A stretch of DNA of 64,000 bases from Siderastrea radians. Taxonomy: Eukaryota; Cnidaria; Anthozoa; Scleractinia; Rhizangiidae. The position numbers were made by a program, and so were the translations under genes. Shown piece after piece: positions 37,784-49,014 of the stretch (its first letter is position 1; each line of letters opens with the position of its first letter). Below the pieces are notes generated by a model. It did no database searches and was not told where the DNA came from. It was given only the letters and a program-made list of their open reading frames with translations. Location: contig OZ024894.1 in NCBI GenBank assembly GCA_964017195.1, positions 611,501 through 675,500 of the forward strand. Direction: 5' to 3'.

Positions 37784-39918
37784 ACCTTGCATACGGTGAA
37801 ATTTGAATTAACCAATCAGCGTTCAGTAGGCGGGAAAAACTGTGGTGTCCTGACGTCATGCAGATTTTGTGCTCTTCGCTTCGATTTCTGCGTGATCAGC
37901 GAAGTTTATACTGTGGAGATGCGGTTTCATTTCAGCGTTTTCTTCAAATTAACCGCTTGCCTTACTTCAATTTATTAAAGTCACGACTGTTTGCAATTAT
38001 ATGGGCTGGATGAGCAACCAGAATCGATTCAAAACTTTTTACTGCGGCGGGAGACATCGCTAACTGGACTTGAATGCGAAGGAGGCTATAAAGGTGTTCC
38101 TCTTGTCCTGCTGAATATCAATTTTCACAAGAAATTCCACATCCCTTTCACTCTGCTTGGCATCGTTTATCACATGGCTGTCTGCTAACTGAGCAGCTCT
38201 GAGTAGCGTCGGGTACAATCCGTCTTCTGTCCTTGTAAAGATCTTCGGTCACTTCATACTTGTTTTCATCGTGTACTTCATGTCTGGTTTTAATTCACAC
38301 CAACTTCCAACTTCCAGCTGTGATTGCCCGCTGTCAACGAGGTTGGTCTTATCGGTTAGGGAAAAATGTTCCTGTTCATCAGATCAGAGATACATCATGA
38401 ATGTTTGACAAATTTGATCTACGGTCGTTGTATGGTTGCGCTACACAGCTCATGCTTCAATTTGGAAAGAGGCAAGTTTGTATAATTTTCCACATACCCG
38501 GAGACGAACAAAAAGGTCTTTTTGGAATTTGGAGCTTCCTTGTGTCATCGTAACCGCAAAAGGCTCGTGGTGAAAAGCTGCAGAAAATTTACTTTTCTTC
38601 TCAAAAGCCAAAACTCACCTCAAATTCAGGCCAAGCAAAACAAAGAAAACATGCGGACCGCCAAGGAAACGACACTTTCGCTTGCTTTATTCACCACGGA
38701 AAGTCAAAATAATTATTACCTAGCCAGTCTTTATAAGTGGGTGATTAACTTGACTAACTGGATTGGCACAGTAATTGCAGGAACAAAGTTTATTTAGTCA
38801 AATATTGATATGCTTATTTTTTTCTCGGTTCAATTTCAACTCCAGATAAGGTATCCTTCGAAACGTGAAATCAATCGACTTTTACAGACAGAGAGCAAAG
38901 AGAGGCAAATGTGTAATCTCTCATGAAATTTCAAGAAGATTTAAATTGTTATAATTAAAAGGAACAAATAAGAGAACTATTCTATGATTCAGGCAGGAGG
39001 AGTTTATTCAAAAAGGAGAAGTGAAAGTAATTTTAAAAGAGCAAAATGCAGGTCAAGCGGTCCTGCATCAGTCCGCAGTGCCGAAAGAGATTTGGAATTC
39101 TATATAAAACTTTGCGTTACGTTGGATTCGTTGCAAAAAGGAAGAACCTGTAATCACAGGCGACTCTAAGAGAAGAAGTTGTTCTTCAGAAACCAATTAA
39201 AAAAATTATTATCCGGCTGTTTAGTATAAGCTTATTTCTTGGGTGGTAGTTGCATTATTAAAGCTATGTAAACGTGCCTTTAGAAACTTGGGCGGCTTAA
39301 ATCAGAAAATTTGAGTATGATAATTTTTTCTTTCGCAACAAGCACTCGTAACGCCATTCAACTTGTAACGATGCTAATTTCACTTCAACTTCTGTTTTGT
39401 AGATCATACAAAACCGCTAAAAGTCTTACTGGAATTAGCTGTTTTGTAGCTCTCATGATGGTGTTGTTGTTTCTCCGAATCTGATCCCAGTGTGGCCCGC
39501 TGGAAGTACAGCAGCTCGAGTCAACTCTTCTGATATAAGGAATAAATTCTGGTGTAATATTACGGTTTTAGACCGTATTAGTCGTCGTCTTGTCAATCTT
39601 CTTACCCTTTAAACAATGCACACTTTTAATCCAACACAAGCCACACAAAACGCAAACGCTAGCAGCTTCGATCTTCGTACCAATTTTTACCTTTCTTCCA
39701 AGCGCAACAATACAATACTATTGGAAAATACCCTGCCTTTGAATGGATTGAGAACCCTATATAGCTTCAGTCGCTATAAACTCTTGCTTTTGCTTACAAA
39801 CAAAAAATACTGGGGTTTCCTCTGTTTTCAGTCGTAGCATTCTGAACCGTAACCGAGTGACAGGACACCACGGTTTTGACTGCCGCTCGTATCGCGGGCG
39901 CAGTTGCCGTATGCAAGG
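37784..39918. mobile_element. 2.1-kb unclassified DNA element with CCTTGCATACGG termini
   Basis: The left end CCTTGCATACGG and right end CCGTATGCAAGG are inverted repeats, with a shared GTGGTGTCCTG a little further in. The paralogous units at 12581-12600 and 16900-16920 run straight through (ATCAAAGGGAACAATGG), giving the empty site and suggesting a 2-bp AA duplication. Open frames inside are short and unrecognised, so it appears non-autonomous. Confidence 0.7.
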
Positions 39919-40268
39919 AAAGGGAACAATGGTGTCCAGAGGCTGACGGCCATGCAATTCTTGTTTCGTTATAGGGGATAACACCGAGCTGGACTTCAAG
40001 CGCACTATTTGCATTGCTATGGATAACTCTTGCAAAAACTCCGATACAAAGAAATAATCACCGCTATTCATAAAACGAATGGAAAAAAAGAGCTTTTTCT
40101 TTCGAGTTATGTATTGCAAATATCAGTGTAAGGTTGTATGGTTCGGAAAAGTCCCCTTGTCTGTTCCATGTAATGCATCCACATACAAAGTTGTGGACCT
40201 ACGCGTTGTTAATTCTCCGACAACTACTGATCGATTTGCAAAAACTGAAGATATTCCTCTTTTTTCAG

Positions 40269-40292
40269 GACCAACCAGGCCACCTACTCCAG
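40269..40292 (+). CDS. Pro/Thr linker exon (GPTRPPTPG)
   Basis: A 24-nt phase 1-1 exon, the array unit P3 counterpart of 12806. Acceptor TTTTTTCAG, donor GTAGGT. First exon after the 21.5-kb transposon-loaded intron. Confidence 0.7.
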
Positions 40293-40320
40293 GTAGGTGA
40301 TAATTGTCGTTGCCTTCGAT

Positions 40321-40337
40321 AATCATCATCATCGTCG

Positions 40338-40380
<43 letters not shown>
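40321..40380 (+). repeat. (ATC)n microsatellite
   Basis: ATC/GTC repeats directly after the linker exon donor region. Confidence 0.95.
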
Positions 40381-40382
<2 letters not shown>

Positions 40383-40662
40383 TGTAAACTTACATCATAG
40401 TCACCGTGGAATCGAAGATAAATAAAGAGACTAGCTAGATGAGCTCTCATTATTAACATACACTGTGACCTGTTATTTTGGCGATTAAATTCCTTGAAGC
40501 CATTGGCTACTTTAAATGAACAGCTCTTAATACACATTTTTTCTTTTCATTCCTTAATTGAAAGGAAAATATGCATAAGCACATCTCAGAAAATAGGTAA
40601 GGTAACAGTAATGATAACTTTAAGATTAATAGTTATTGACCACAAGTTCATATCTCTTTCAG

Positions 40663-40683
40663 TACCAACGACTCGTCCATCAG
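40663..40683 (+). CDS. Pro/Thr linker exon (VPTTRPSG)
   Basis: A 21-nt phase 1-1 exon with acceptor CTCTTTCAG and donor GTAAGC. Confidence 0.7.
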
Positions 40684-40910
40684 GTAAGCGGTGAACACGA
40701 ACTGTGCCATTTCTTTTTTTGTTAATTTTCATTCTCCTTTCTAAAAATGTAACTATAAGTAATAAAAGTATGTATTTTGTGTCAAATTTGCTTTAAGCAG
40801 ATCTAACATGAAGACGCTGAAATCGTCAATGATACTTTCAAACCTCATGGTCAATCTAAATCACCCACAATTGGTTAAAACGTTTATTTTATATATTATT
40901 ATCATGTTGA

Positions 40911-40961
40911 AGATGATGATAATGATGATGATGATAACGATGATGATGATGATAATAATTA

Positions 40962-41002
<41 letters not shown>
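40911..41002 (+). repeat. (GAT)n/(ATT)n microsatellite
   Basis: ATGATG units grade into ATTATT units in the intron before D8C exon 7. Confidence 0.95.
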
Positions 41003-41184
41003 GCTTTACTGGTCCCACAATCAGTACCTTAATTGGTCTGCAGCCAATTCAATGGATATTAACAAAATGAAGTTTATCTAATTTATCAGGCTTGTCTAAA
41101 ATTTGGCTCAAACGGTAAAATCTCCACAAATGAAGTCGAACAATTAATCACATCTAAAGGGTGTCAATTACTGTTATTTCTTAG

Positions 41185-41544
41185 GATGTTCAAACTACAG
41201 GTGGTTAAATGAGGCTGACCGCAACAAAAACTACCGTGGCGTAGTAAAATGTGACAGCCGTTTATCTAAGGGCTGGTACAGGTTCGGAGGTGCTGCTGGC
41301 AGGCAGATGCCGACCCATTGTGTGCCTGTACGTCAATGTGGTACCAGTGCCCCTGGCTGGCTCACTGGTGGACATCCTTCAGTGGGTCAAGGAGCTGTCC
41401 AACGCCGTGTGTGTTTTCACTGGAGTGGTAGCTGTTGTCGATGGTCTCTTAACATTCGAGTGCAAAATTGCGGAGCCTTCTTCGTTTATGAGTTGTCCAG
41501 ACCTCCCGTCTGCCATTTACGTTTCTGTGGTGACAGCGGGTTAG
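41185..41544 (+). CDS. D8C domain exon 7
   Basis: A 360-nt phase 1-1 exon beginning CSNYRWLNEADRNKNYRG. It contains GWYRFGGAAGRQMP, CVPVRQCGTSAPGW, SGSCCRW, VQNCGAFFVYEL and RFCGDSGLG. The cysteine pattern is complete. It carries RFGG instead of RFVG and GTS instead of GTH. Confidence 0.9.
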
Positions 41545-42280
41545 GTAAGGAAAACGTTCCACGTCACTTGAGTGTGTTACCATTTTGGGGATACGAACAA
41601 ACTACTATTCCCACCTTGGAACAATAGGCTGTCGAAAAATTAAGGGCAGTCATTGAATACTGTTGTTTAACACTTGGACATGGAAGGGGACATACGATTT
41701 TTTCCAACACGATTTTTTCATCTCTACCTGGCGATTTTAGTACCTGTAAACATATCCTTTAGACACAGTTTGAGACAAGTTTGGCGAGAATTGATTACTA
41801 TGGTTACAAGACAAGATGTCAAAAGTAGCAGGTGGTTAAGCGATTTAAAAAGATCGGTTTTTACTCTTTTTTTGATAAAAATAGCATAAAATCATGTTTA
41901 ATTATGTCAAATTCGACCTATCTGGCATCAACAATGTTCAATTTCAATCATTTTTTGATAATTTCTACTATTGGATAAAATGCAATAAGGTGGTAATCTC
42001 GAATGACGTTACTAGCCCCCAACATCGCTGCACCCCATAATATACACCTTAACTTGTGGAGCACATCACAGGCTTTCTATGTTAGGCAAAATCTGTTTTG
42101 AAATATTGTGACACAACAACAAGCCAATGGGGGAAATTCAAACCCCCATGTACCACGGTGGAGGTGTGACTTTCCTAGTACTTCCATGTGATACATTTAC
42201 GTAGAATTGTTTTGCTTGAACATGAATGCATATCGAATAGGGAAGGCTTAACGCGTAATTTTTTTCTTCCTTTTTTTCAG

Positions 42281-42304
42281 GACCAACCACGCCACCTCCC
42301 TCAG
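42281..42304 (+). CDS. Pro/Thr linker exon (GPTTPPPSG)
   Basis: A 24-nt phase 1-1 exon with acceptor TTTTTTTCAG and donor GTAGCT, a weaker donor than its siblings. The downstream intron resembles that after 40292. Confidence 0.65.
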
Positions 42305-42336
42305 GTAGCTGATAATTAGACAATCATTGTTAATCG

Positions 42337-42379
<43 letters not shown>

Positions 42380-42420
42380 AATTATCATCACCGTCACCAT
42401 TATCATCATTCAAATGCAGA
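42337..42420 (+). repeat. (ATC)n microsatellite
   Basis: ATC repeats after the linker exon, as at 40321. Confidence 0.95.
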
Positions 42421-42865
42421 CTAAGTTAATACATCATCTTAGTCTCTTTGAAATTGAAGAGGAAGAAGACGGCCAGATGAGTTTCTATATTGGCCTGTTA
42501 TTTTAAAAATACGATAAGCTGAAGATATTGCACAATTTACTTGGCCAGCTCTTAAGAGTTTTTTCTTTGCCTTCAATGATTCAAGCCCAAATATTCAGGT
42601 CAACTCTCTAACTAAATAGGTTAAGAAAAGGTAATTTGACCATGAAGTTCATAGTGATCTTTAAGTTGGAGTAACTAATATAATGTTTTGCAATTATAAA
42701 GAGTATTGTACTGTAATTATCATTAATTCAATTCGGCCAAAGACAAGAGGAACATATTTTGCTACTAACAACACGCAGAAATGACCCAGGTAAAGCTAAA
42801 ATGAATTATTAACTTAACTAAGGGTGTGAAGCAAATCCAGTGAAATGTAAATGTGTTTTTTCCAG

Positions 42866-43225
42866 GCTGTTCGAACTATAGGATCCTGAGGGAGGCTGAC
42901 CGCAACAAAAACTACCGTGGCGTTTCAAAATGTGACAGCGGCTTACCTAAGGCCTGGTACAGGTTCGTGGGTGCTGCGGGCAGGCAGATGCCAACCCAGT
43001 GTGTCCCTGTACGTCAATGTGGTACCCACGCCCCTGGCTGGCTCACTGGTGGTCATCCTTCAGTGGGTCAAGGAGCTGTCCAACGCCGTGTGTGTTTTCA
43101 CTGGAGTGGCAGCTGTTGTCGATGGTCTCTTAACATTCGAGTGCAAAATTGTGGAGCCTTCTTCGTTTATGAGTTGTCCAGACCTCCCGTCTGCCAGTTA
43201 CGTTTCTGTGGTGAAAACGGCATAG
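42866..43225 (+). CDS. D8C domain exon 8
   Basis: A 360-nt phase 1-1 exon beginning CSNYRILREADRNKNYRG. It contains AWYRFVGAAGRQMP, CVPVRQCGTHAPGW, SGSCCRW, VQNCGAFFVYEL and RFCGENGIG. Last D8C module before the ZP exons. Confidence 0.9.
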
Positions 43226-43649
43226 GTAAGGATTGACGATTTCATTAACTAGTTTATATTGATTTTTTGAATAAGAACAAACTACTATAGCCACATTGGC
43301 ACAATTGACTAGAGAGGGAGGACAGGTAAGGGTGGCGGGCGTCATTGAATACTGTTGTTTTGAAGACCTTAAATTGTAAACCGAGAATATCGTTAATAAG
43401 ATTAAAGGCCAGTATGAATAGTGCATAGTTTCCACTAGAAAGAATAAACGAAGAATAAACATTTCGAGGGTTTGATTAAAGGCCAGTATGAATAGTGGTG
43501 TTAGTGGTTTGGATGGAGTGGAAAGGGCTTGTGTTAATGAAGTAACGTACTGTTGCAGTCCCAAAATTATGCAGCTAAGTTTAACCCTCATAGTCTCAGT
43601 CATCTTGAGAGATCCATTTACGTAGTTATGTTTTTCGTGTCTTTTGCAG

Positions 43650-43673
43650 GGCCAACCACACGACCTACTCCTG
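43650..43673 (+). CDS. Pro/Thr linker exon (GPTTRPTPG)
   Basis: A 24-nt phase 1-1 exon with acceptor CTTTTGCAG and donor GTAAGT. Confidence 0.7.
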
Positions 43674-43919
43674 GTAAGTGACAAAATGAAATACTATAGA
43701 TGATGAAATCTTAATTGCATCTTCTCCGCTGTGCAAGATGGAGGAGATAAGTAGATGATTTCTAATTGTGCAACTTCCATAACATTGCCTCTTCAAATGA
43801 AATGCTTGCTGAATCCGTAACGAGTACCTGGGTTCGACGAGAGGTTTTATGGACTATGAGCTTATATATAGATTTATTTCGTGTAATATTTAGTAAATAT
43901 ACTCTTATTTATCTTTCAG

Positions 43920-43940
43920 CACCAACGACACGTCCATCAG
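43920..43940 (+). CDS. Pro/Thr linker exon (APTTRPSG)
   Basis: A 21-nt phase 1-1 exon with acceptor ATCTTTCAG and donor GTAAGC. Last linker before the ZP domain. Confidence 0.7.
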
Positions 43941-44739
43941 GTAAGCCAAACGATCGGCTAAAAATGGTCTTGGTGATTAAGTTGGTCTCATCTCAGACTT
44001 AAGTTCAAAATACATAAATACGTAAGCCTAAACCTTCATCAGGTAAGCGATGGATGACTAGAAAAAACAAACAAACAAACAAACAAGCAAAAAACAAAAA
44101 CAAAAAAAAACAGCAAAACAAAAATTTCTCCCCAAATTGTTCTAAGAAGAACTCAAAAGACACAACTTTTGCTGATCATGTATACTCTGTGTTCTTTATC
44201 AGTAAATTTAATATTAAGAAGTGGCGAGTCACTTTCACTGATAAAAACAAAATTCTGTAACGTAACTGTGGTTCTTCAACGACACTGAGTCACGCTAGTA
44301 AACCGTCTAGCCAGCCATGACCACACAGTTCTAACCAAAAGCCTTCTTAGTTAACGTTGCGAATCTTTCATGAGTACTTGGAATTGTTTCTCTGAACAAC
44401 TAAACAAACAAAACGAAAGAAAAACAAAAACAAACACAAACACAAACAGTAAATAAATATGTGTTAAACATTTAGCTTGTATATAAATCCTCAATTTTGT
44501 TCGTCTCTCTGTCTGAGTACAGTACTGTGAGACAAACAAAAAACATATGTATAGCATTTCTTGTTTACTTGCCACTAAATTCAAGGCAAGCTCAGGTATT
44601 AGGGAAGGAATCATCACAAGCACAATTGTGCCCCCGGCAAAAGCGCTGTACTTGGGTTTTTAACTTTCCCCCTATTCCACCAATGGGAACTTGGCATTAG
44701 GGAAAGCAATAAAAAAATAACACTATTTACCTTTTGTAG

Positions 44740-44929
44740 GAGCCAACCATGGCTTTATGATCTTATGCTTGCCTAGAGCTATGGTGGTGAGGATTCCTCG
44801 TCGTATCTTGCCATCACAATCGGATCCCAGTCTCCTTCATCTCAGTGATCCAGGATGCGGCGTGCTTCAGTTGAATGAGGAAAGTGTTACGATGGAATCC
44901 CCACTGGAAGGTTGCGGGACAGTGCGCAG
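44740..44929 (+). CDS. ZP domain N-terminal exon (ZP-N, first part)
   Basis: A 190-nt exon starting in phase 1 and ending in phase 2, with acceptor TTTTGTAG and donor GTAAAA. The product contains GFMILCLPRAMVVRI, SLLHLSDPGCGVLQLNEE and MESPLEGCGTVR. C....m.v.i, then lsDPgC, and the final GCGT are the first three cysteine positions of a zona pellucida N-terminal half. In uromodulin, GP2 and OIT3 the ZP module follows D8C, supporting the assignment. Confidence 0.85.
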
Positions 44930-44938
44930 GTAAAAACA

Positions 44939-44940
44939 AA

Positions 44941-44975
<35 letters not shown>

Positions 44976-45118
44976 GTAAGTAAATAAAGAAAGAAAGAAA
45001 GAAAGAAAGAAAGAAAAAATAAATAAATAAATAAATAAACCACTCATTCACTCACTCACTCGCTCACTCACTCAATCAATCAATCTATCTATCAATCAAT
45101 CAATCAATCAAACAAACA
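44939..45118 (+). repeat. (AAAT)n/(AAAG)n/(CTCA)n/(ATCA)n compound microsatellite
   Basis: Long tetranucleotide array in the intron between the two ZP-N exons, starting 10 bp after the donor. Confidence 0.95.
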
Positions 45119-45674
45119 AAACAAATCACTATAACACTAGTTAAAATTCCCTATTACAAATTACACTAGCAAGGAGATGAGTCCAGATGGTTACGATTTA
45201 ACAACGTAGATCTAGATGCGTTCTAATGTGGGGGAATCACGCACACCCTGAGGCCAAGCCTAATTGCTGATTCTTTCTTCCTCCACTGCTACAAACACAA
45301 CATGAAATAAATGTGCTGGGTTTATCCTCATGGTGTTTCTGATCTGCAATGAGAGCAATCCAAAATTGCGGTGCCACAAGGACCGTCTCTTTTGGTAGTG
45401 GTGGCGGTGGGGGGGAGGGTGTATAATGTTGATCCCACGTTATATATCGTTGTTCATCTAATGCAGTGGATATCACAAGAAATAATTTTTATCGTCCTAT
45501 ACACCCTCCTTATTTCATCGCCATGCATAGTTTTAATATTCTAGTAGTTACGAAATGGCAACGTCTGCCACCTCACTCACAGAAGAGCAAAATCTTCCTG
45601 ATGAATGGGATTAAAATAAACAGTTGATAATCAAATAACGAACTCTTCTTTTCTTTGTATCTTAACGAATACAG

Positions 45675-45819
45675 TTCTGACGGAGAAGACGTCTCATTTC
45701 ATAACAAGGTTGTGGTGCCAACTGGTTTTGGGAACAAGCGATCTTTTCTTCAATTTCCGTTCAAATGCTCCTACAAAAAGTTTGGACTTCCAGGAGTAGG
45801 GAACACGCCCAAGCCGTAA
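45675..45819 (+). CDS. ZP-N second exon with stop
   Basis: It joins the previous exon in phase 2 and encodes SDGEDVSFHNKVVV, then SFLQFPFKCSYKKFG. The FHNKV..FPFKCSY pattern is the last part of a ZP-N half, with its final cysteine. The frame then stops at TAA 45817-45819, right before a GTAAGA donor, so no ZP-C half is encoded. A possible 3' UTR exon follows from 46144 (acceptor TTTGACAG) and an AATAAA is at 46402. An earlier donor (GTAGGG inside the exon) was considered, but the next exon does not look like ZP-C. Confidence 0.75.
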
Positions 45820-47290
45820 ACGGTAAGATGTAGTTTTTTTGTGATTAGACACTAACTGAAAATTTCGTATCTCGTCTCAACGTCCAAGCCGGCCAGTTAC
45901 CTTTTCAAGAAGCTAGACTGCAAACTTGGTAAAAATGTTTCGGTCAAACCTATGTGTAGGAGAAGAACAACAAAAATAACAAATACCAAAAGTTGAAAGT
46001 TGAAAGTTCACTAGGATGGATCAAACGAATCATTTATAACCGAAGGAGCATCCATTTTAAATAACGACTTTTCATACCTTCCTTTATAGTTTCTCGTTTT
46101 AAATCGTATAAAAATTAATTATTTTTCGTCCTTTTTTTGACAGAGTGTGGAATCTGACGGAACCGTTCCCAGACAAGTGAAACCGCCAACTTTCGTAGTT
46201 TGGAAAAATAGTTGTTGTTTTTTTTATAAAGTAAGCTTAATATTAAACCAAAATTTCTTATAGTTTTCTTGACGAATAGAATTGTTAATTTTTAGTCGAG
46301 CTAACGTTTTTGTAATTTTAACTGTCGCGCATAAAAAAATCGCGTACCTTCGTCATCAACGCAAATATGACTAAAGTATGGTAAGGTAAAGTAATGTAGT
46401 GAATAAACAAAGGCACTTTTCACTACAGCGTGTGTATTGGTTTACTTGAAACTGCTTTATAAACGTACGTTTGTAACATTTCATAGATCAGTTTGCTATC
46501 TAGTAAGCTTCCTTATTTTTCAATTCCTCATTTGCCAACAAATTAACCCAGATGTCGCGAATCCGACAAATCAGGCTACGATCCAACAGATCAACCTAGC
46601 CTTGGTAAACCTCGGGGGGAGGGAGGGGGGCGATGGTGTGGGGAGGGAATTGATTTCTCCTGACTATAAATGGTTGCATAAGAACCATGAGACATATTTC
46701 ACTATTGGTTGTCAAGAGATTGATTAACTAATGCTGTAGTTTTTTCTTTTTTATATATATACTAAAAATCAAGTACACTGAAGAGGACTGATCAAACGAC
46801 GTAAGAAAAGCATTACCCTAAGGCAATGACTGATCACGATCTATTATGACCCGACGTGACGCAAGTATGGTCGTACACGGTTTTTGCAGAAAATTATACT
46901 GAAGAGATAACAAAGACAGTTTTTATACGTTGGATAGGTAACGGTCCATCACACTTATTTGTTATTATTTGTACGTGCAAGAATTTTATCTGTTTCAAGT
47001 ACCCTTCTTGAGGGCATAAAACGGAACAACATCGACTTGAGTTTAAAGCAGCGATAGTTGCTACTCGTTATACTGAAACAACATTGGGAGATAACATGGA
47101 ACTTAGAAAAAGTAACTCGCAAGGTAGACTTACATAAGGTGAGAAAAAATATATCCTTGATAATTTGACAGACTTACCAGTAAAGATGTAGACTAAAGAA
47201 TTGAATGTTGTCGCCTTTAAGTCTCACCACGTTACTCTACCAAATGAATATAATTGAGAGCTACTTCCTGTTTTGTAGATGGCAGTCGGT
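45820..47290. other. Intergenic or 3' UTR region
   Basis: Contains a candidate 3' UTR exon from 46144 and the polyadenylation signal AATAAA at 46402-46407, consistent with the end of the D8C/ZP gene. The remainder holds short, unconserved open frames and G-rich tracts near 46615. No further gene is supported. Confidence 0.5.
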
Positions 47291-47450
47291 GATTAGCTTA
47301 GTGTTAATATCCGATGCAGAGGTATATGAAAGATTCTGCTATACCTATATTAAGCCAAAAATATAAAACAGTTATGAGCTGTTGTTGAAGCCATTTTAGG
47401 TGCAAAGAAGGTGTACCGCACTGTTGTCCTTGCCGTGCTAAGGAAACAAC

Positions 47451-47514
47451 ATGAAGTGGGTTTTGATTATGTTGTTCGTGAGAACAGTGCTCTGCGCAGA
47501 CTCAAATCCTGATG
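47451..47514 (+). CDS. First exon with signal peptide (MKWVLIMLFVRTVLCADSNP)
   Basis: An ATG opens a 21-residue segment with a Lys, a hydrophobic core and a likely cleavage after LCA, ending in phase 1 at donor GTAAGC. This is a typical first coding exon of a secreted protein, and its phase fits the linker exons. The next in-phase exons seen are at 56062 onward, so it may start a small secreted gene or a gene with exons not recognised here. Upstream 47275-47450 would be 5' UTR or promoter. Confidence 0.65.
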
Positions 47515-48127
47515 GTAAGCCTTGCTCTTTAAAAAATTAAATTACAAATAGGAAACTTTCGAAAGTACAAACACCCTTTCAGCGGTCACGTTGCTAGAGA
47601 AGGTGTGTAAAATCTTAAGCGTGCAATGGCCGTTTGCAGAATGCCTTTGATGAAAAAGGTCTATTACAACAGGGTATTGAAGATATCCGTTTTTTTAAAA
47701 TTGTGTTTATTGATTTGTTAGTTGTCACTATAGACGCTCTTGATGTTGACACAATATTTTGTAGATATTTAATTACCATTTTACTATTTTAGCCGTTTTG
47801 TTAGTGGTTGACTTAAAGGACATTCGTGTTCACTGTTCCTGGTAATTAATACTCTTGCTCAAATTTTAACAAACTGTAATTAATTATTTCAATATTGAAA
47901 AGCAAAAAAATGATAATGATGGTAATGAATAAAAAATAAAGGTGAAAAATTGGGAAAAAAATAACAACAACAACAGCACCGCACCAAAAGAAAATCGAAA
48001 CTAGGACATCCTAACCAATCGATCGTTCTGGTTTGCATTTACTTGCTAAGCGAGATATGGGAAACGTATATGGATTGACGTCGAATTTTGTAAATTAATT
48101 GTGCTGATTTTGCGCCCGGATCTCTTA

Positions 48128-48270
48128 GTCGATCTAAACTACACATATAGATTTGCTAATCCTGGAAGTGCAGCAGATCAATGAAGTATCCAGTCACTTG
48201 AATGCGTTTGTTCTCGCACTGACGGTGGAAATGTCTTTAACATTGCCTTCTGGAATACGGGAAGAAACTC
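48128..48270 (+). pseudogene. Possible decayed exon
   Basis: Between a CTTAG acceptor and GTAAGG donor, one frame reads DLNYTYRFANPGSAADQ, then a TGA at 48181, then SIQSLECVCSRTDGGNVFNI. The ECVC..FNI part vaguely resembles PAN/apple-type segments of cnidarian secreted proteins. The stop argues for a relic. Low confidence. Confidence 0.25.
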
Positions 48271-48619
48271 GGTAAGGCTCTGTACCGTAGCCATCTCACG
48301 TGCAAGGTAGCTATAAGGTATTTAATTAAAAGCAACCTAACATGAAAGCGTCCGTAGAAGTTTCGCAGATTCAATTAAAATTGCTATAAAAATGTTCATG
48401 GGTCGATGAATCAGATAAAACCTCATTTTCCCCCTCATAATTCAGATTTGTAAAGGAAAATGATAAACAGGATGCCAGCTTTATTGAAAGCGTGAAAAAA
48501 ACATGATCCATCCGGCAATTAAGATTAAAAGTATATCTTTCTGTAATATCCACGAAAATAACCAAACCAAGTAAACAACAAGTAAGAAATTGGGAGCGAC
48601 TAGCAGGATACCGCTTTGC

Positions 48620-49014
48620 TTTACCAAATGAATATAATTGAGAGCTACGTCATGTATTGGAGATGGCAGTCGTTGATCAACTTCTGATGCTAATATCCCA
48701 TACAGACGTACTGAAAGACTCCGCTATATTAAAAGAGCAACCCAGAAATATATATCAGTTATGCGGCAGTTTAATTAAAGCTATTTTAGGAGCAGAGAAG
48801 GTGTCCCATACAGACGTACTGAAAGACTCCGCTATATTAAAAGAGCAACCCAGAAATATATATCAGTTATGCGGAAGTTTAATTAAAGCTATTTTAGGAG
48901 CAGAGAAGGTGTACTCCCCTGTTATTCGCACCGTGCCGAGGAAGCGCCAAGAAGTAGTATGTGATTATTTTGTTCGCGAGAGCAGTACTCTGTGCAGACT
49001 CAAATCCTGATGGT
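48620..49014 (+). pseudogene. Duplicated promoter/5' UTR and decayed signal-peptide exon
   Basis: It matches 47260-47520 (GAATATAATTGAGAGCTAC, then CTCAAATCCTGATGGTAAGCC). The signal-peptide coding part is retained from VIILFARAVLCADSNPD onward, but the start ATG AAG TGG has become AAG TAG TAT, so it lacks a start. It contains a near-perfect 108-bp tandem duplication (48696-48803 and 48804-48911). An open frame from 48657 through both copies is probably fortuitous. Confidence 0.6.

Larger units (their letters stand above)
81..45819 (+). other. Gene span: astacin - 8x D8C - ZP-N modular secreted protein (5' end outside window)
   Basis: The exons listed below chain in one reading frame from the astacin catalytic domain through eight uromodulin/GP2-type D8C domains to a ZP N-terminal half and a stop. 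D8C and linker exons all start after the first base of a codon and end with the first base of the next (phase 1-1), normally a split Gly codon. The final ZP exon pair joins in phase 2. Astacins are secreted zinc endopeptidases. D8C plus ZP is the layout of uromodulin, GP2 and OIT3, which are secreted or membrane-anchored polymer-forming glycoproteins. An extracellular protease tethered to a cysteine-rich, possibly polymerising tail is inferred. The signal peptide, propeptide and first part of the protease lie before the window. Intron 18787-40268 is about 21.5 kb because of nested transposons. That all exons are spliced into one mRNA is inferred, not shown. Confidence 0.75.

Noticed and set aside
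44022..44045. Additional linker exon (CCTTCATCAG followed by GTAAGC)
   Set aside because: No acceptor or polypyrimidine tract in the right place; looks like a decayed donor-side copy of the 43940 region.
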